Of a stretch of 64,000 nt of DNA, positions 63,227-64,000 are shown in pieces. Source of the stretch: Larix kaempferi (lineage: Eukaryota > Streptophyta > Pinopsida > Pinales > Pinaceae); assembly GCA_027924585.1 (NCBI GenBank), contig BSBM01000825.1, forward strand, positions 1,530,001-1,594,000, written 5' to 3'. The notes below the pieces were generated by a model, which saw only the letters and a program-made list of their open reading frames with translations, had not been told where the DNA came from and searched no databases. The position numbers were made by a program, and so were the translations under genes. Every line of letters begins with the position of its first letter. Within the stretch, counting starts at the first letter, position 1.

Positions 63227-64000
63227 TTATTCAATGTTTAATCCCTCATCAAGATTAGGTGGGACTTGATTCTGTGGGGACTGATAAGGTCTCCTGAAAG
63301 GTAGTCTATTGAATCCCCTATTATTACGCTGGTTTTCAATGTTACTCTTTTTTAAGTCTACCATTTCATTAGAGATATTTTGGAGAAATTTTTTCATGTC
63401 GTTCATTTCAAAAGGATCCTTGTTTTGCACTGTAGGTTTTGGAAGAGTTTCTTGCTTCTTTTTGGAGGTAGAAGGTTGTTCAGATGAAGTGTCAGGGTTA
63501 TCTTTTAAGCAGAACATATCCTTTTCCATCTAGATGGCTTCAGCAAAAGACTCCTACAAGTTATATTTTCGTGCTCTTTTGAACCACACAGCAATAGGGA
63601 TAGGTAGACCTTTAATGTAATATGAAACCAGAAGTTATTCCACAGGAAGAACAGTGGTAGAAATCAAGTAAGAGAACCTTTGGCTATAATATTTGACCCT
63701 TTCCTTACCTTTAATTTTCATTGAAGACAAATCTATGACCAATTCCTTGGGGGTTTTTTCATCTCCAAATTTATGGATGAACATTTTTTCAAAGTCATCC
63801 CAAGAAGAAATGGATCGAGCTTCCAGGGCAAAGTACCAAGTGGATGATTTTCCCTCGAAGGTGTAAGGGAACAATCTACAAACTACATATTCATGTATGA
63901 CACTCCTAAGTCTGATGGCCTGCATGAAAGTTCTAATGTGATCCAATTCAGGTGACTTATCATCAGGATTAAACTTAGGAAGCAACTTTTCAAGGTTCTT
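63227..64000 (-). pseudogene. Gag of element F (cut by window edge)
   Basis: Minus strand: KFNPDDKSPELDHIRTFMQAIRL, LFPYTFEGKSSTWYFALEARSISSWDDFEKMFIHKFG and KIKGKERVKYYSQRFSYLISTT form the capsid domain of a gypsy gag. After stops at about 63635 and 63530, a Lys/Ser/Asn-rich linker follows (63529-63227). No zinc knuckle is visible in the readable part. The N-terminus lies beyond the window. Confidence 0.8.

Larger units (their letters stand above)
52670..64000 (-). mobile_element. Element F: minus-strand Tat-like Ty3/gypsy with dual RNase H
   Basis: From right to left on the minus strand: gag (63985), protease (about 62600), second RNase H (62240-61700), RT (61330-60588), first RNase H (60350-59950), integrase (59700-58621), spacer with hairpin array, extra ORF (56256-52790), PPT (52686-52670). 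The 5' LTR is beyond the window. Decay is by stops and several frameshifts. Confidence 0.87.

Overview
The window looks like intergenic DNA from a large, repeat-rich plant nuclear genome. I found no host protein gene, rRNA or tRNA gene. Nearly everything I can support is LTR retrotransposon DNA, most of it decayed by in-frame stops and frameshifts. The families (Tat-like Ty3/gypsy with extra ORFs and a second RNase H, Ty1/copia with an initiator-Met primer site, and a large non-autonomous LTR element) are plant families. A gymnosperm-like genome is my best guess, but that is an inference.

Layout from left to right. Element A (+, 1-5570) is the 3' part of a gypsy element: integrase, spacer, a long extra ORF with an acidic and coiled-coil tail, polypurine tract (PPT), and 3' LTR. 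Element B (+, about 6454-11910) is a broken gypsy pol (RT, RNase H, integrase), then a second RNase H ORF, then a spliced antisense ORF with its own TATA box. An LTR at 13826-14712 adjoins the tail of a minus-strand gypsy (element M), whose body resumes at 24492-29426. Between these two parts of M sits element L (14883-24486, minus strand), a structurally complete 9.6 kb non-autonomous LTR element with 1361 bp LTRs, 5 bp target duplications, primer site and PPT. Element C (+, 29427 to about 40625) carries 5' LTR, primer site, structured leader, gag, protease, RT-RNase H, integrase, a second RNase H and the same antisense gene with a recognisable intron; its 3' LTR is missing. Element D is an old minus-strand copia (51938 down to 48843, continuing at 41334). 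It is split by element E (41335-48842, +), a copia element with intact ends whose interior is mostly non-coding and contains a minus-strand solo LTR (44587-45236) and three tandem arrays. Element F (minus strand, from beyond 64000 down to about 52670) is a gypsy with gag, protease, a second RNase H placed before RT, RT, a degenerate first RNase H, integrase, a long spacer with a hairpin-repeat array, a 3' extra ORF and a PPT.

How the parts relate. Reading frames in elements M and D continue exactly across the L and E insertions, so the nesting order is readable directly: M before L, and D before E before the solo LTR. In B, C and F the RNase H fused to RT has lost a catalytic aspartate, while a second RNase H of the D-E-D type is present: after integrase in B and C, before RT in F. 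B and C share an antisense two-exon ORF downstream of pol. Several elements carry arrays of short GC-rich palindromes whose arms keep pairing despite sequence change. These shared, unusual modules are the most interesting content of the window.

Limits: the sequence was read by eye. Domain limits are approximate, divergence figures are hand counts, and family names rest on motif recognition without a database search.
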